The notes beneath the pieces were generated by a model. That model had not been told where the DNA came from. It did not search any database and was given only the letters and a program-made list of their open reading frames with translations. From positions 111,968 through 169,793 of the forward strand of contig NZ_AOJL01000062.1 of the NCBI RefSeq assembly GCF_000337035.1: a DNA stretch of 57,826 nucleotides, given 5' to 3'. A program made the position numbers and the translations under genes. This document shows, piece by piece, positions 23,571 through 33,900 of this stretch; within the stretch, counting starts at the first letter, position 1, and each line of letters starts with the position of its first letter. The DNA is from Halorubrum coriense DSM 10284 (GTDB lineage Archaea; Halobacteriota; Halobacteria; Halobacteriales; Haloferacaceae).

Positions 23571-24713
23571 ATGTCGAAAGGTCATTCGACGAGGCGGCGT
23601 CAGGTCCTCGTAGGAAGTGGAGCGGTACTGGGCAGTACACTCGCAGGGTGCCTTGGCGGTGGCGACGGCAACAGCGGTGGATCTGAGGAGTATGAGGTTG
23701 GCCATGGTGACTTTCAGGCCACAATCAGCGCCTCAGAATTCCCGAGTGAAGAGCAGTTGTATATCTATTGTGTTCAATCGGGCTGGATGAACTGGCCATC
23801 GGTCATGGAGGCATTCAATGACCAGTACGGTGTTGAGCTGAACGACAACGACCGGTCGTCAGGTGAAGCACTTCAGGACGCGCGTTCAAACGCCCAGAAC
23901 CCGACACATTCTGCGTTTAATGGTGGCTACAGCTACGCGCTCCAGGCGATGAATGATGGGCTTACACAGGCCTACAAACCGGAGAACTGGGATAAAGTGC
24001 CTGACGCAGCGAAAACACAAGATGGGCACTGTACTGGAACGCGAAAGGTGACAACGGCACTCACCTATCGAAAGGATCTCTTTGAGGAGCGCGGGCTTGA
24101 TGAACCTGAGACGTGGGAGGATCTGCTCCACCCCGATATCATGCAAGATCTCGCGCTTCAGACCCCACAGGCTGCGGTCGGGCTCGCTGCGGCGTTGTCG
24201 ATCAACAATGCTCGGGGTGGTTCATTAGGTGATGTTCAGCCGGTTGTTGACTACTACAACGAGATCCAAGAGGGTGGCGCGGAGTTCACCGATAATTTTC
24301 TTGCGCAGTTTTCGCGTGGTGAGTACGGATCGTTCATCCGCTATGACTACTCGGGTCTCGATTTGAAGTACAACAATGACGACCTCGCCGAAGAGAACGT
24401 CGGCGTCGCTCTGCTTGGCGGCGAGAATGGAAAGGCTGGCGCATTTAATGCGTTGTACGGGTACGCGCTATTAGCGAACGCACCAAACCCGGAGGCGGCA
24501 AAATTATTCATGGACTATGTCCTCTCAATTGAGGGACAACAGCATTTCACCGACGCATACGTCCGCCCGATCCGCGCACCAGAGATGGATCTTCCTGATG
24601 AGTTCCCGCCGCAGAGCCGGTATGACGAGACCGAGTTTACTATCGATCAACAAACACTCGTTGAGCAACAAGAGGATATCATCCAAAAGATCACGCGCGG
24701 CGCTGGGCTGTAA
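23571..24713 (+). CDS. Tat lipoprotein substrate-binding protein of an Fe3+/thiamine/polyamine-type ABC importer
   Basis: A protein of about 380 residues with an N-terminal STRRRQVLVGS twin-arginine motif and the lipobox LAGC, followed by a Gly-rich linker and a type II periplasmic-binding fold. The features TYRKDLFEERGLDEPETWED and the C-terminal PEAAKLFMDYVLSIEGQQHF are typical of the family binding iron, thiamine, putrescine/spermidine or 2-aminoethylphosphonate. The ligand cannot be told from sequence alone. ATG at 23568 and 23571 are equivalent choices. It starts the four-gene operon that runs to 27499, with three bases between it and the next gene. Confidence 0.88.
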   Translation: MSKGHSTRRRQVLVGSGAVLGSTLAGCLGGGDGNSGGSEEYEVGHGDFQATISASEFPSEEQLYIYCVQSGWMNWPSVMEAFNDQYGVELNDNDRSSGEALQDARSNAQNPTHSAFNGGYSYALQAMNDGLTQAYKPENWDKVPDAAKTQDGHCTGTRKVTTALTYRKDLFEERGLDEPETWEDLLHPDIMQDLALQTPQAAVGLAAALSINNARGGSLGDVQPVVDYYNEIQEGGAEFTDNFLAQFSRGEYGSFIRYDYSGLDLKYNNDDLAEENVGVALLGGENGKAGAFNALYGYALLANAPNPEAAKLFMDYVLSIEGQQHFTDAYVRPIRAPEMDLPDEFPPQSRYDETEFTIDQQTLVEQQEDIIQKITRGAGL

Positions 24714-24716
24714 GCG

Positions 24717-25640
24717 ATGGCAACTGATATGGAGTCTGTCAGTGCGGGGTTGTCTCGGCGCCTCCCTGATACCCTTTCAGCGATTTTTTGGCCACAATCC
24801 GAACAGGAGCGTGAGCGCCGTCGTATCGTCGGCTTGTGTCTGCCGTTTTTATCACTACTGCTGTTTTCAGGAGTCGTTCCACTAGCCGAGATGGCCCGCA
24901 TTAGCTTCTCAGAAGCACGGCTTGTCACGGAAGGGTTCACTCTTGAGTACTACGAGCAGTTGATCGTCGACCCCTATTACCGAACGATTGCGATCAACAC
25001 GCTGTGGTTTGGGTTAGCCACCACAATTGTCTCGATTACTATTGCCGTGCCAGTCGCTCATGCGCTTGCGAAATACGACCTACGGGGCGAATCGCTCATT
25101 CTTACAGTGCTGTCATTTCCGAACAGCCTCCCCGGTATTGTTGCGGCGTTTATGATCATTGTCTTGTTCGGGAACACAGGCCTCATTACGAACATCGTTG
25201 CTGCGTTCTCAGGCCGGTCGCCCATTGATCTCGCTATTGCGACCAGCGTTGGTGGATTATTTTTCGCTTATCTGTACTCGATGATTCCGCGCGCGCTGTT
25301 GTTACTCCGTGGGACGTACGCAGAAGTCAATACTGACGCTGAAGAAGCCGCGCGAAGCCTTGGTGCAACCCCGCTCCAGACGTTCCGGTACGTCACACTG
25401 CCACAGATTAAACCCGGCCTAATCGGAGCGTTCGTCCTCGTTTTTCGGACCGCACTGGCCATCTTCGGGACAATCCTCATTCTGAAGAGCCTTCTTGTGT
25501 GGACGCTCCAGATTGACAGAGAGATTGCTCAAGGGTTCAATATCGCACAGGCGTCAGCGATGGCGACTATTTGGTTCGGCTTCGTATTCTTGTTTACTCT
25601 GCTTGCGTTGCGATACACGAGCGCCGAGGTGAGTCTCTAA
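24717..25640 (+). CDS. ABC importer permease 1
   Basis: A 307-residue permease with about six membrane helices and the EAA loop EEAARSLGATPLQTFRYVTL near residues 205-224, the contact site for the ATPase. It belongs to the BPD_transp_1 type used by iron, thiamine, polyamine and phosphonate importers. An extended basic cytoplasmic N-terminus precedes the first helix. Its stop overlaps the next permease start (TAATG). Confidence 0.9.
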   Translation: MATDMESVSAGLSRRLPDTLSAIFWPQSEQERERRRIVGLCLPFLSLLLFSGVVPLAEMARISFSEARLVTEGFTLEYYEQLIVDPYYRTIAINTLWFGLATTIVSITIAVPVAHALAKYDLRGESLILTVLSFPNSLPGIVAAFMIIVLFGNTGLITNIVAAFSGRSPIDLAIATSVGGLFFAYLYSMIPRALLLLRGTYAEVNTDAEEAARSLGATPLQTFRYVTLPQIKPGLIGAFVLVFRTALAIFGTILILKSLLVWTLQIDREIAQGFNIAQASAMATIWFGFVFLFTLLALRYTSAEVSL

Positions 25641-26470
25641 TGGCGACATACGACACTGGAAGCCTCTCGGCGCGGTTCGGCCGCCAGTTTGTCAAGCTCA
25701 TCTTGGTGACAACAGTCATCTTTCTGTCCTTGCCCGTCTTGTTGACATTCGTCAGCTCGTTTGCTGCGCAGTGGGTCGGACCGCTGCCTAGCGGCTTTCT
25801 CACGTTCACTAACTGGGGAGATGTCATTGGCGGCACGGGTGTCGGTGCTGATGTCTCTGTCGGCTCGTCGCTGTTGTACAGTGCTGGGCTTGCTGTGGCT
25901 GGCGTCGTAATAAACATCTGTGTCGGCGTGCCAATCGCCTACGCAGTCGCCCGCTACGACTTCTGGGGGCGAAGCTGGGTTAACGTGTTCGCGATCCTCC
26001 CGCTGGCTCCAGGAATTATCTTGGGGATCGCGTTTCTCCGCGCGTACCCGGACCTTTCAACATCCGGGATCGCACTGGTGATCGGCTACTCACTACTCAA
26101 AGCCCCGTACATGGTGATGGCCGTTCAATCTAGTTTCCAATCAATGGAGCTCCGGCGGATCGAAGAGAGCTCACGCTCGTTAGGCGCCTCTTGGTTGCGG
26201 ACATTTCTGACAGTAATCGTCCCCAATGCGAAAGAAGGGATCGTCGCCGGCTCAATCATCTGTTGGACACTCGCTGCTGCGGAGTTTAATTTCTCGTATA
26301 TCGTGTATTCACGTGGAACGCCACCGCTGTCGATCTTCCTCTATAACAACATCACGAACGCGTCGTTTCTTAATGCCGCAGCGGCAGTCTCAGTGTTTTT
26401 CTTGTTAATCGCACTCGTGACCATCGCGCTCCAGTTGGTCGGTAACCAAGCTGCCGTACGGAGGCTCTAG
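25640..26470 (+). CDS. ABC importer permease 2
   Basis: A 276-residue permease starting at ATG 25640 (MATYDTGSLSARF); a longer frame from 25571 exists but overlaps the previous gene. It has six hydrophobic segments and an EAA loop, RRIEESSRSLGASWLRTFLT, near residues 172-191. With permease 1 it makes the heterodimeric channel. The overlap with the previous gene and the three-base gap to the ATPase show a tight operon. Confidence 0.9.
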   Translation: MATYDTGSLSARFGRQFVKLILVTTVIFLSLPVLLTFVSSFAAQWVGPLPSGFLTFTNWGDVIGGTGVGADVSVGSSLLYSAGLAVAGVVINICVGVPIAYAVARYDFWGRSWVNVFAILPLAPGIILGIAFLRAYPDLSTSGIALVIGYSLLKAPYMVMAVQSSFQSMELRRIEESSRSLGASWLRTFLTVIVPNAKEGIVAGSIICWTLAAAEFNFSYIVYSRGTPPLSIFLYNNITNASFLNAAAAVSVFFLLIALVTIALQLVGNQAAVRRL

Positions 26471-26473
26471 CCC

Positions 26474-27499
26474 ATGGCAACCATTACACTCGAGACACTC
26501 ACAAAACAGTTTGATTCAACCACGGCTGTCGATGCGGTGTCGCTTACAATCAACGACGGCGAGGTGCTGGGGATTGTGGGGCCGTCAGGCTGTGGCAAGA
26601 CCACCACACTACGTCTCATCGCCGGCTTCGAGACGGCCACCGAGGGAACAATCCAGTACGATGATGAGGATATGACACACGTCCCCCCGGAGAATCGGAA
26701 CGTTGGACTGGTGTTTCAGGGCTATGCGCTGTTTAACAATATGACCGTCCGACAGAATGTCACCTTCGGGCCGAAGATGCACGGCGTCAGAAAACAAGAA
26801 CGCCGTGAGCGGGCCAACGAACTGCTTGAGTTATTAGACATTAGAGAGTTGGCTGACCGTGCCCCACAGACGCTTTCAGGGGGACAGCAACAGCGGGTTG
26901 GCCTCGCACGGGCGCTTGCGATCGAGCCCCGAATTCTCTTGTTGGACGAACCGATGACTGGTCTCGACGCACAACTCAAACGGTCGCTCCGCCGGGAACT
27001 CGGCGAACTATTAGATGAGCTTGATGTGACAACGCTGTATGTCACTCACGATCAGGAGCAGGCAATGGCCATGTGTGACCGTATCGCTGTCATGAACGAC
27101 GGTCATGTCGAGCAAGTTAGCACTCCAGCAGACATCTACGAATCACCAGCTAACGAGTTCGTTGCCAACTTCATCGGGACCACAAACATCGTGGCTACTA
27201 ATACATTAGCCGGCGCGGTTGACACAGAGACAGCCCCAGATCAAGGCTCAACGCAAAATGGACACCGACAACTTGCGGTCCGACCAGACGACTTTGTCGT
27301 TGGATCAGGACCAATTGAGGCACAAATCGCGAATCTGTTCTATCTCGGCGAGCAAGTTCAGTTAATCGTCACTACTGGTGACGGAACAGAACTTACTGTC
27401 CATTGCGACCGGTTTGATGCCGACGGTCTCTCTGTTGGTGATCAGATCACTATGGACGTTGAGACAAGCCGAATCCACGCGGTGAACGAGACTCAGTAA
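26474..27499 (+). CDS. ABC importer ATPase with a TOBE-like C-terminal domain
   Basis: A 341-residue ATPase: Walker A GPSGCGKTT near 35-43, signature LSGGQQQRVGLARAL near 135, Walker B LLLDEPMTGLDAQ near 157 and switch His in LYVTHDQEQAM near 193. The residues after about 240 form a TOBE-like regulatory domain (QLAVRPDDFVVGSG, LGEQVQLIVTTGDG). This is the CUT1/POTD-type ATPase found with iron, thiamine and polyamine importers. It ends the operon. Confidence 0.93.
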   Translation: MATITLETLTKQFDSTTAVDAVSLTINDGEVLGIVGPSGCGKTTTLRLIAGFETATEGTIQYDDEDMTHVPPENRNVGLVFQGYALFNNMTVRQNVTFGPKMHGVRKQERRERANELLELLDIRELADRAPQTLSGGQQQRVGLARALAIEPRILLLDEPMTGLDAQLKRSLRRELGELLDELDVTTLYVTHDQEQAMAMCDRIAVMNDGHVEQVSTPADIYESPANEFVANFIGTTNIVATNTLAGAVDTETAPDQGSTQNGHRQLAVRPDDFVVGSGPIEAQIANLFYLGEQVQLIVTTGDGTELTVHCDRFDADGLSVGDQITMDVETSRIHAVNETQ

Positions 27500-27613
27500 G
27501 ATCAAGAGTGTTCTTAGCGATTCAGCGCTGTCAAAATCTGCCAGACCGAGCACGAAGTACGTGTTGTCCAGAGAGTACGGGTGTCATAGGAGGAATAACT
27601 TAATCTCGGTTTG

Positions 27614-28066
27614 TCATGCTGCTTGATCGACTCCAGAGTCGGCGACAGTGTTTGCCACCCAGCCACCGATCCGGCCAAAAATTAGACCGAACACCGGTGT
27701 GAAACTCAGAACCATCACGATAGCAATAGCGAAGAACACGCTCGTATTGAGAGACCACACCACAGTCGTGCCTTCTCTGATCAGAAATACAGCAACTGCA
27801 GTGGCTCCGCCTAGAAACCCAGCGCGGAGTCCAGCAGCACTCGGCTCTACCGAGCGACGAGTTGCGATGGCTCCTGCGATAAGTGCTCCAACAATCATCA
27901 CTCCTCCACCGACAGTCGCCTCGGAGTTTGGAAGCCAATTTAGAATGACTGTGGCAGGGAGTGCGGCTAGTGCTCCAAGGATCGCAACGCGCCAGACCTG
28001 CGGAATTCGACGGGTTCGGGCATTTGCGAGCATACGTCGTGTTTGGGAACTGGATATAAAGTCCAT
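27614..28066 (-). CDS. DUF5518-like membrane protein
   Basis: A 150-residue protein with four hydrophobic segments. The pattern WRVAILGALAALPATVILNW, GGVMIVGALIAGAIATRRS, AAGLRAGFLGG and a C-terminal FGLIFGRIGGWVANTV is that of the haloarchaeal DUF5518 family of small membrane proteins. Its role is unknown. It is transcribed toward the importer operon, with 114 bp between stops. No ribosome-binding site is obvious, so a leaderless mRNA is possible. Confidence 0.65.
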   Translation of the reverse strand: MDFISSSQTRRMLANARTRRIPQVWRVAILGALAALPATVILNWLPNSEATVGGGVMIVGALIAGAIATRRSVEPSAAGLRAGFLGGATAVAVFLIREGTTVVWSLNTSVFFAIAIVMVLSFTPVFGLIFGRIGGWVANTVADSGVDQAA

Positions 28067-28692
28067 TTCCCGTGTTGCTGGCTCTGAAGACGATACAGTG
28101 GAGGTGTTTGTTGCGCGGACGTGGTGAAAGTGTGCGGAATGCGCTGGTGTCGATGGATACAGGTCTTTCGTCTGCTCCGCTCATGCCGATTCCTTTCCGT
28201 ACAAGGATTTATCGACGCTCTCAGACACGTCTGATTCGCCCGATGCGTCTAGGTTGGACCCCCAGAGCGAATCTTCCGGGGTAACGCGTTGTGCGGGCCC
28301 TTATCTAGCTGTTTTAGCAGACCTTCTGTACATTCAGCAGTGAGAACTTGCCACGCTCGGTCGTAGTGTGGGACGTGCCGGCATCGGGTCCGTCATCCCT
28401 GTCGCTGATGACCCTTCGAGTGGCTGGAACATCACGCGTAGCAAAGCTTGGACAAAATGGGAGGCATCAACGAGCGGCCTAGCGATCCCACCACCCACCC
28501 GGGCGCGCCACTCTTGTGACCGTCTGTTTGGGTTCGCATCTAGACGCGGAATATCGGGCAAAGTCGATCCTCCGCACAATCTAGAAGCGAACTCGTTGCC
28601 ATCTCCAACGAGGCACGTGGATAAGTTATTTACCTGAAGCCCGATATCTGTATGGCAAGTCCAGTTGTAGTAGGACAAAATAATTTGTTCAC
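28067..28692. other. 626-bp stretch without a convincing gene
   Basis: Open frames here lack haloarchaeal acidic composition and are interrupted or Arg/Ser-rich. The right end must hold the promoter of the cbiX-like gene; A+T-rich AGGACAAAATAATTTGTT lies at about 28671-28688. A GATAAGTTATTTACC stretch near 28621-28635 resembles one half of the GTAAATT palindrome seen before cbiT. Confidence 0.35.
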
Positions 28693-29442
28693 ATGCCACG
28701 AGAAACAATCGTCCTCGTCGGGCGGAATGAGGTACAATCCGTCGCGGAGCAACACGCCGACCGATTACGGAACGCTGGTATCGTTGACACGGTCACCACT
28801 GCAACGTATGAGTTAGAACCAGAGTCGGAACTCATAGAGACACTATCGGACGTTCGTGGAGACCAGATTTATGCGGTTCCGATGTGCTTTGCACACACTC
28901 ACGAGACGCTGAAAGACATTCCCAGAGCCTTGAAGCGACTTTCCGGTGAGGTACAATATTGCGACCCAATCGGGAAGCACCAAGCTGTGACCGAAGCGAT
29001 TAGGAGCCGAGCAGTTGCGGCGAGCGACGCCAACGCACTCGTGCTCGTTGCCCTGGGGAACAGTCGTGACAGCCACGCGAGAACGGCTGCTACGTCCCAT
29101 GCGGCCCGTCTACGGGCCAGTTTCGACGAAGTTCGGACCACATATCTTCTCCAAAGTCCGGCCGTCGAATGCGCGCGGTACACGCTCAAGGCCGATCATG
29201 CGGTGGCGTGTCCACTATTCGTCAGCGAGTGCGAGGCGACACGGGACCGAATTCCCGAACAGCTCGAGTTACATCGCGGCGGTATCGACTACGCCGAGCC
29301 GTTCGGGGCGCACGATGCTGTCACCGACGCGATCGCTGTCGCGGTCAAGCGTGCTCGAGCGAACTCCAAGCCCTCGACGCCGAGTCCCGATCTCGTTGCT
29401 GACGCCGACCCCGTGGCCACGGACGGGCGCGGACGGGATTGA
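28693..29442 (+). CDS. CbiX-like two-domain protein lacking the N-terminal catalytic His
   Basis: A 249-residue protein made of two chelatase-like halves (about 1-115 and 116-230) in the CbiX/CbiK/HemH fold. Half 1 keeps the second His (VPMCFAHTHETLKDI), but the first motif reads IVLVGRNE where CbiX has GHGS. Half 2 reads VALGNSRDSH and CPLFVSECEATRD, also without the canonical pair. Family members insert Co2+ into sirohydrochlorin. Missing residues suggest altered activity, perhaps metal delivery. It converges on cbiE and sits at the edge of the cobamide locus, which supports a pathway role. Confidence 0.75.
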   Translation: MPRETIVLVGRNEVQSVAEQHADRLRNAGIVDTVTTATYELEPESELIETLSDVRGDQIYAVPMCFAHTHETLKDIPRALKRLSGEVQYCDPIGKHQAVTEAIRSRAVAASDANALVLVALGNSRDSHARTAATSHAARLRASFDEVRTTYLLQSPAVECARYTLKADHAVACPLFVSECEATRDRIPEQLELHRGGIDYAEPFGAHDAVTDAIAVAVKRARANSKPSTPSPDLVADADPVATDGRGRD

Positions 29443-29454
29443 TGCGCCTCATAG

Positions 29455-29460
29455 TTTTTT
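29455..29460 (+). terminator. T-tract terminator candidate after the cbiX-like gene
   Basis: A run of six T (ATAGTTTTTTCTC) starts 12 bp after the stop, in the 69-bp gap between convergent genes. Archaeal termination commonly uses such U-rich ends without a hairpin. Confidence 0.4.
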
Positions 29461-29511
29461 CTCATCCTCGGGATCGATCGCGAGCGGGGTTGGTTCCCCT
29501 AAAACAGTTTG

Positions 29512-30294
29512 CTAGCGGCGAACGATCAACACTGACAGGTCCGAAAACGGCGAGTCAGCGGGCTCATCACCGCCTTCGTGTCCGGCAAGATCGCGAAGCG
29601 TCGTTCGGGTAATCTGTTCGTCGTCGTGGGTAAGTCGCTCACAGACGAGCGCGTCTGCTCCTGGAGCGCCACCGTGCTTGAGCAGATCGGCGGCGATGTC
29701 GCCGGGCATCCAATCGAAGGGACGAGGTAACACGAGCAAGTGGCGCTCGCCAACATCGCGACGAAGCCGATTGATACCATCATCGAGATCGCCGCTCTTG
29801 TGTAGCGTGACGAAGGTCGCGTCCTCCATCGGGGTCCGTGACCGACTGGCTGCTATCTGTAGCGACGAGATCCCAGGGATAACATGTACGTCGATTGATT
29901 CTCCAGCCGCGTCGTCGACCGCTCGCTCGACCTTCCCGACAAACTGATAGCCAGAGTGGTTCGGATCGCCCATCAGGACCGCAGTGCCCCGCTCCCCGCG
30001 AGCCACACGGTCGGCGAACGTCGTCAGCGCCTCCGTCTCGTCGCGGTATCCGCACGTCAGACACTCTGCGTCGGTGCGGTCGCGGACGAACTCGACGACC
30101 GTCTCAAACCCTACGACCACGTCGGCCTCTCGAATCGCGCGCTCTGCTCGCGGCACGAGATACTCGGGGTTGCCCGGCCCGATTCCGACCGCGTGGACGC
30201 TCGCCGCCGAGCCGGTCGTGCGGTCGGGCTCCGGCCGCGCCGCGGCGTACGCCGCTGGGTCCGGACCCGAATCGAGGTCGTAGCTGTCCGTCAC
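29512..30294 (-). CDS. cbiE: cobalt-precorrin-7 C5-methyltransferase, CbiE
   Basis: A 260-residue SAM-dependent methyltransferase of the tetrapyrrole family. The N-terminal glycine loop VHAVGIGPGNPEYLVPRAER lies near 34-53, followed by GDPNHSGYQFVGK and VIPGISSLQIAASR. These features, and the pairing with a separate CbiT, mark CbiE, which methylates C5 late in corrin-ring synthesis. The first 30 residues are an acidic extension. It overlaps cbiC by four bases and is the last gene of the cobN-cbiC-cbiE unit. Confidence 0.9.
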   Translation of the reverse strand: MTDSYDLDSGPDPAAYAAARPEPDRTTGSAASVHAVGIGPGNPEYLVPRAERAIREADVVVGFETVVEFVRDRTDAECLTCGYRDETEALTTFADRVARGERGTAVLMGDPNHSGYQFVGKVERAVDDAAGESIDVHVIPGISSLQIAASRSRTPMEDATFVTLHKSGDLDDGINRLRRDVGERHLLVLPRPFDWMPGDIAADLLKHGGAPGADALVCERLTHDDEQITRTTLRDLAGHEGGDEPADSPFSDLSVLIVRR

Positions 30295-30998
30295 GGGCGC
30301 TCACCTCGGAGGGTCGCAAGCGACGTCTCGTTGTTCCGGACGTCGCTCGCGGCGTGGACCAACTCGTTCGTGAGGCCGGCGGCCAGCCCGGAGCCGCCGC
30401 GTCGACCGACGTTCGTGACCGCGGGCACGCCGTGCGCCGCGGCGACCTCCCGGATCCGCTTCCGGCTCTCCGTGGCCTTCACGAACCCGACCGGCGTCGC
30501 GACGACGACCGCCGGCCGTGTTCCCTGTTCGATACAGTCGGCGAGCGCAAGCGCGGCTGTCGGCGCGTTACCGACGACGGCTATCGCGTCGTCGTAGACA
30601 CCGCGCTCGTCGAGTTCAAGTACGCTCGCCGCGGTGCGGGTCATGCCGGTCTCTGCGGCGAGGTCCGCGCCGTTGCCGATCGCCTTTCTAACCTCACAGT
30701 TGTGACCGCGTCCCGTCACTCCGGACTTAACCATCGTGATGTCGGTCACGATCGGTCGCTCGTCAAGCACGGCTTCGGCTCCGGCCGCGACCGGGGCGTT
30801 CGCGAACCGCATCAGGTGCGCGAATTCGGGATCGCCGGTGGCGTGAACCGCCTTCGCGCACAGCCGGTCGGCCGGCGTCTCCTGCGGCACGATCTCGTGG
30901 ACGCGGTCCATGCTCGTCTCGGCGATGGCCATCGCGTCCTCAGTCGTCGCACCGAGGTCGGCGTACGCGTCAGTCTCTCCCTCCTCAGTCGTCATCAC
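30291..30998 (-). CDS. cbiC: cobalt-precorrin-8 methylmutase, CbiC
   Basis: A 235-residue protein of the precorrin-8X methylmutase family, which moves the C11 methyl to C12 to give cobyrinate. The catalytic His may be in VVKSG-like or GRGHNCEVRKAIGN context; the family segments PVAAGAEAVLDERPIVTDI, TRTAASVLELDE, AVVGNAPTAALALADCIEQG and ATPVGFVKATESRK are clear. It overlaps the end of cobN by 14 bp. ATG 30998 and 30995 are equivalent starts. Confidence 0.92.
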   Translation of the reverse strand: MMTTEEGETDAYADLGATTEDAMAIAETSMDRVHEIVPQETPADRLCAKAVHATGDPEFAHLMRFANAPVAAGAEAVLDERPIVTDITMVKSGVTGRGHNCEVRKAIGNGADLAAETGMTRTAASVLELDERGVYDDAIAVVGNAPTAALALADCIEQGTRPAVVVATPVGFVKATESRKRIREVAAAHGVPAVTNVGRRGGSGLAAGLTNELVHAASDVRNNETSLATLRGERP

Positions 30999-33900
30999 CG
31001 GTCACCTCCATCGGGTCCCGCGACGCGCGCTCCTCGATGTCGCCGTCGACGGTGAGGTTACGGTCTTGCAGCTCCCTGACGGTGTCCTCGTCGGCGTCCC
31101 AGAGCCCGCGGTCGATCGCCTCCAGCAGGGTATCCGTGATCGACTCCAGCGCCCACGGGTTGACATCACGCATCCAGTCGGCGCGATCGTTGTCGAGGGC
31201 GTACTTCTCTGCCACGTCACTCCAGAGTCGGTCAGAGACGACGCCGGTCGTCGCGTCCCATCCGAGCGCCACGTCGACCGTCTTCGAGAGGTCGCCCGCG
31301 CCCTTGTAGCCGTGTTCCTCCATCGAGTCGAGCCAGTCGGGATTGAGAACTCGCGCGCGCATGGCCTTCCGGACCTTCTCCTCGTTCGTGTAGACATCGA
31401 CGTTGTCCGGGTCAGAGGAATCGCCCACGTACGACGCCGGTTCCTCGCCGGCCACCTCGGTGACGGCGGTGATGAACCCTCCGTGGAACGCGTACCAGTC
31501 GGAAGAGTCGAACTCATCCTGTTCCATCGTGTCCTCGATCTTCACCGTCGCCTCGACGCTCCCCAGACGCCGCTCGAACGCGTCGTGCGCCGCGGAGGCG
31601 GTGCCGCGGGAGCCGAGGGCGTAGCCGCCCCACTGTACGTACACCTCCGCTAGGTCTGCGGCGTCGTCCCAGTTCCCCTCGTCGACGGCCTTGTTGGTTC
31701 CCGCGCCGTAGCCGCCGGGACGCGTCGTGAACACGCGGTGTCTCGCGGCCGCCTCAGGATCGTCGTGGCCGTCGGCGTCCAGCGCCTCGGCCTCCTCCTC
31801 GACATGTTTCTTCACGTAGTTCATCTCGTGCGGCTCGTCGAGATCGACCACCGCGTCGACCGCGTCGTGAATGACACTCGCCGCCTGCGGAAACGCGTCC
31901 CTGAAGAGGCCGGAGACGCGGGTCGTGGCGTCGATTCGGGGGCGGTCCAGCTCGTCGAGCGGGATCGGATCTACGTCGTCTATCCGCCCCGCGTCGGTCC
32001 AGACGGGTTCGACGCCCATCGTGGCGAGCACCTGCGCGATTGTCTCACCGCGAGTCCGAACGGTCGGCGTCCCCCACGCGACGACGCCAATCTCTTCAGG
32101 ATATTCGCCCTCCTCGTCATGATGGCGGGCGAGCGTGTCGGCAGCGATCTCGCGGCCGACATCCCACGCGGCCTTGGCAGGTACCTTCCGCGGGTCGAGG
32201 GTGTAGAAGTTCCGCCCGGTCGGAAGCAGGTCGACGCCCCCGCGAGTGGGTGCGCCGGAGCCGCCCGGCGAGACGTACTCGCCGGCCAGCGCGTCGGCCG
32301 TGCGCGGGATCTCCGCTTCGGCACCACGAACGCGAGGCGCCGCTTCCTCAGCGATGAACTGAAGCGCGTCCCGGAGCTCGTCGTGGGCGCCCCCCCGAAC
32401 GCGAGCGTCGCCCAGCGGGTCGATACCGACGATCAGCAGGTTGATCGTCGTCTCGTCGTCCGCGTCGGCGTCTGATTCCGACTCGGGCACGTCGAAGCCG
32501 TGGGCGGCCAGCGTCCGGACAAGCTCTTTGCTCGTTTCGTACACCTCGTCGGCGGCCTCCCCGTATGTCATGCCCAGCGTCTCGTCGTACTCGCCGGGGG
32601 CGTCGAGCATTCGCTCATAATCGACGCCGAGCACGCCGGCGACCGACTTCCGGAGGCTCGGCCCGCCGGGGTTCTCCAGGCGGGTGAGCGCGACGAGGTA
32701 CTCCACCAGGCGGTCGTCGACGGGCGGCTCGCCCATCGTGTGGAGGCCCAACCGAATCTGGGTGTTCTTCACGTCGGTCAGGTACGCGTGGATCCGCTCA
32801 ACGAGCTCCTTGACGGGCACCTCGTCGCCTTCGATGTCCCCCTCTGCGAGCGTCGTTCCGGCCGCGTCCGGCCCGCGAACGTCTGCTTGTTCGTCGACGT
32901 CGCCCGCGATCCCGAGCTCAACGGCGAGATCGAGGTCGTCGACCGTCTCGCGGATGAGAGCTTCGAGTCCGGCTCCCTCGTCGGTGCGGACCTCGGTGCC
33001 GCCGGCCTCGCGGTACCGCCGGGCGAGATCCTCCAGCTCGGTCAGCTCGTCGTAGCTGCCGGCGCGACGCATCACCGGGGTCAGGTAGTCCACGACGGCG
33101 GCGTACGAGCGGCGCTTCGCCTGGGTCCCCTCGCCGGGGTTGTTCACGATGTACGGGTAGACGTTCGGGAGGTCGTCGATCAGCCCGTCCGGGGCCGAAC
33201 CAGAGCCGAGCCCGACCGTCTTGCCCGGCAACCACTCCAACGAGCCGTGGGTGCCGAGGTGGACGACGGCGTCGGCGTCGAACTCGTTCCGGAGCCACCC
33301 GTAGAAGGCGACGTAGTCGTGTGGCGGCCACAGATCGGAGTCGTGGTACACCTTCTCCGGGTCCATGCCGAACCCGCGCGGCGGTTGGACGGTGACGAGG
33401 ACGTTCCCGAACTCGACGCCCGGGATCGCGAACGGTCGGTCGGGTGGGTCGCCCCACTCGTCGAGGACGCCGTCACGGAACCGGTCGCTTGCCGCGTTGA
33501 ACCACTCGGCGTACCGCGTCGGCGACACCGTGTCGACGCTGCGGTCGCGCACGTCGCCCGGCGCGACCCACCGGTCGTCGAGCGTGAGCTGGCCGGTGAG
33601 GACGTCGATTAGTTCCTCGCCGTCGGCGATCGGGCCGGCTGTCGTCCCGGCGCTCGCGGCCCCGTCGACTCCGGGTTTCGACCCGAGGTCGTACCCGCGA
33701 CCGTCGAGTTCATCCAGCAGGTTGACGGTCGATTCGGGTGAGTCGAGACCGAATGCGGTCCCGATCCCGTCATCGCTCGGTGGGTAGTTGTGTAGTACGA
33801 CCGCGATTTTCTTCTCGTCGTTCGGCGTGTGTCTGAGCCTCGCCCAGTTGACCGCGAGCCGTGCGGCGTGGTCGACGCGGTCCTCGATCGGGAAGTGCTG

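Noticed and set aside
28334-28708. Minus-strand open frame before the cbiX-like gene
   Set aside because: No acidic bias, no family features and it overlaps the expected cbiX promoter; treated as non-coding.
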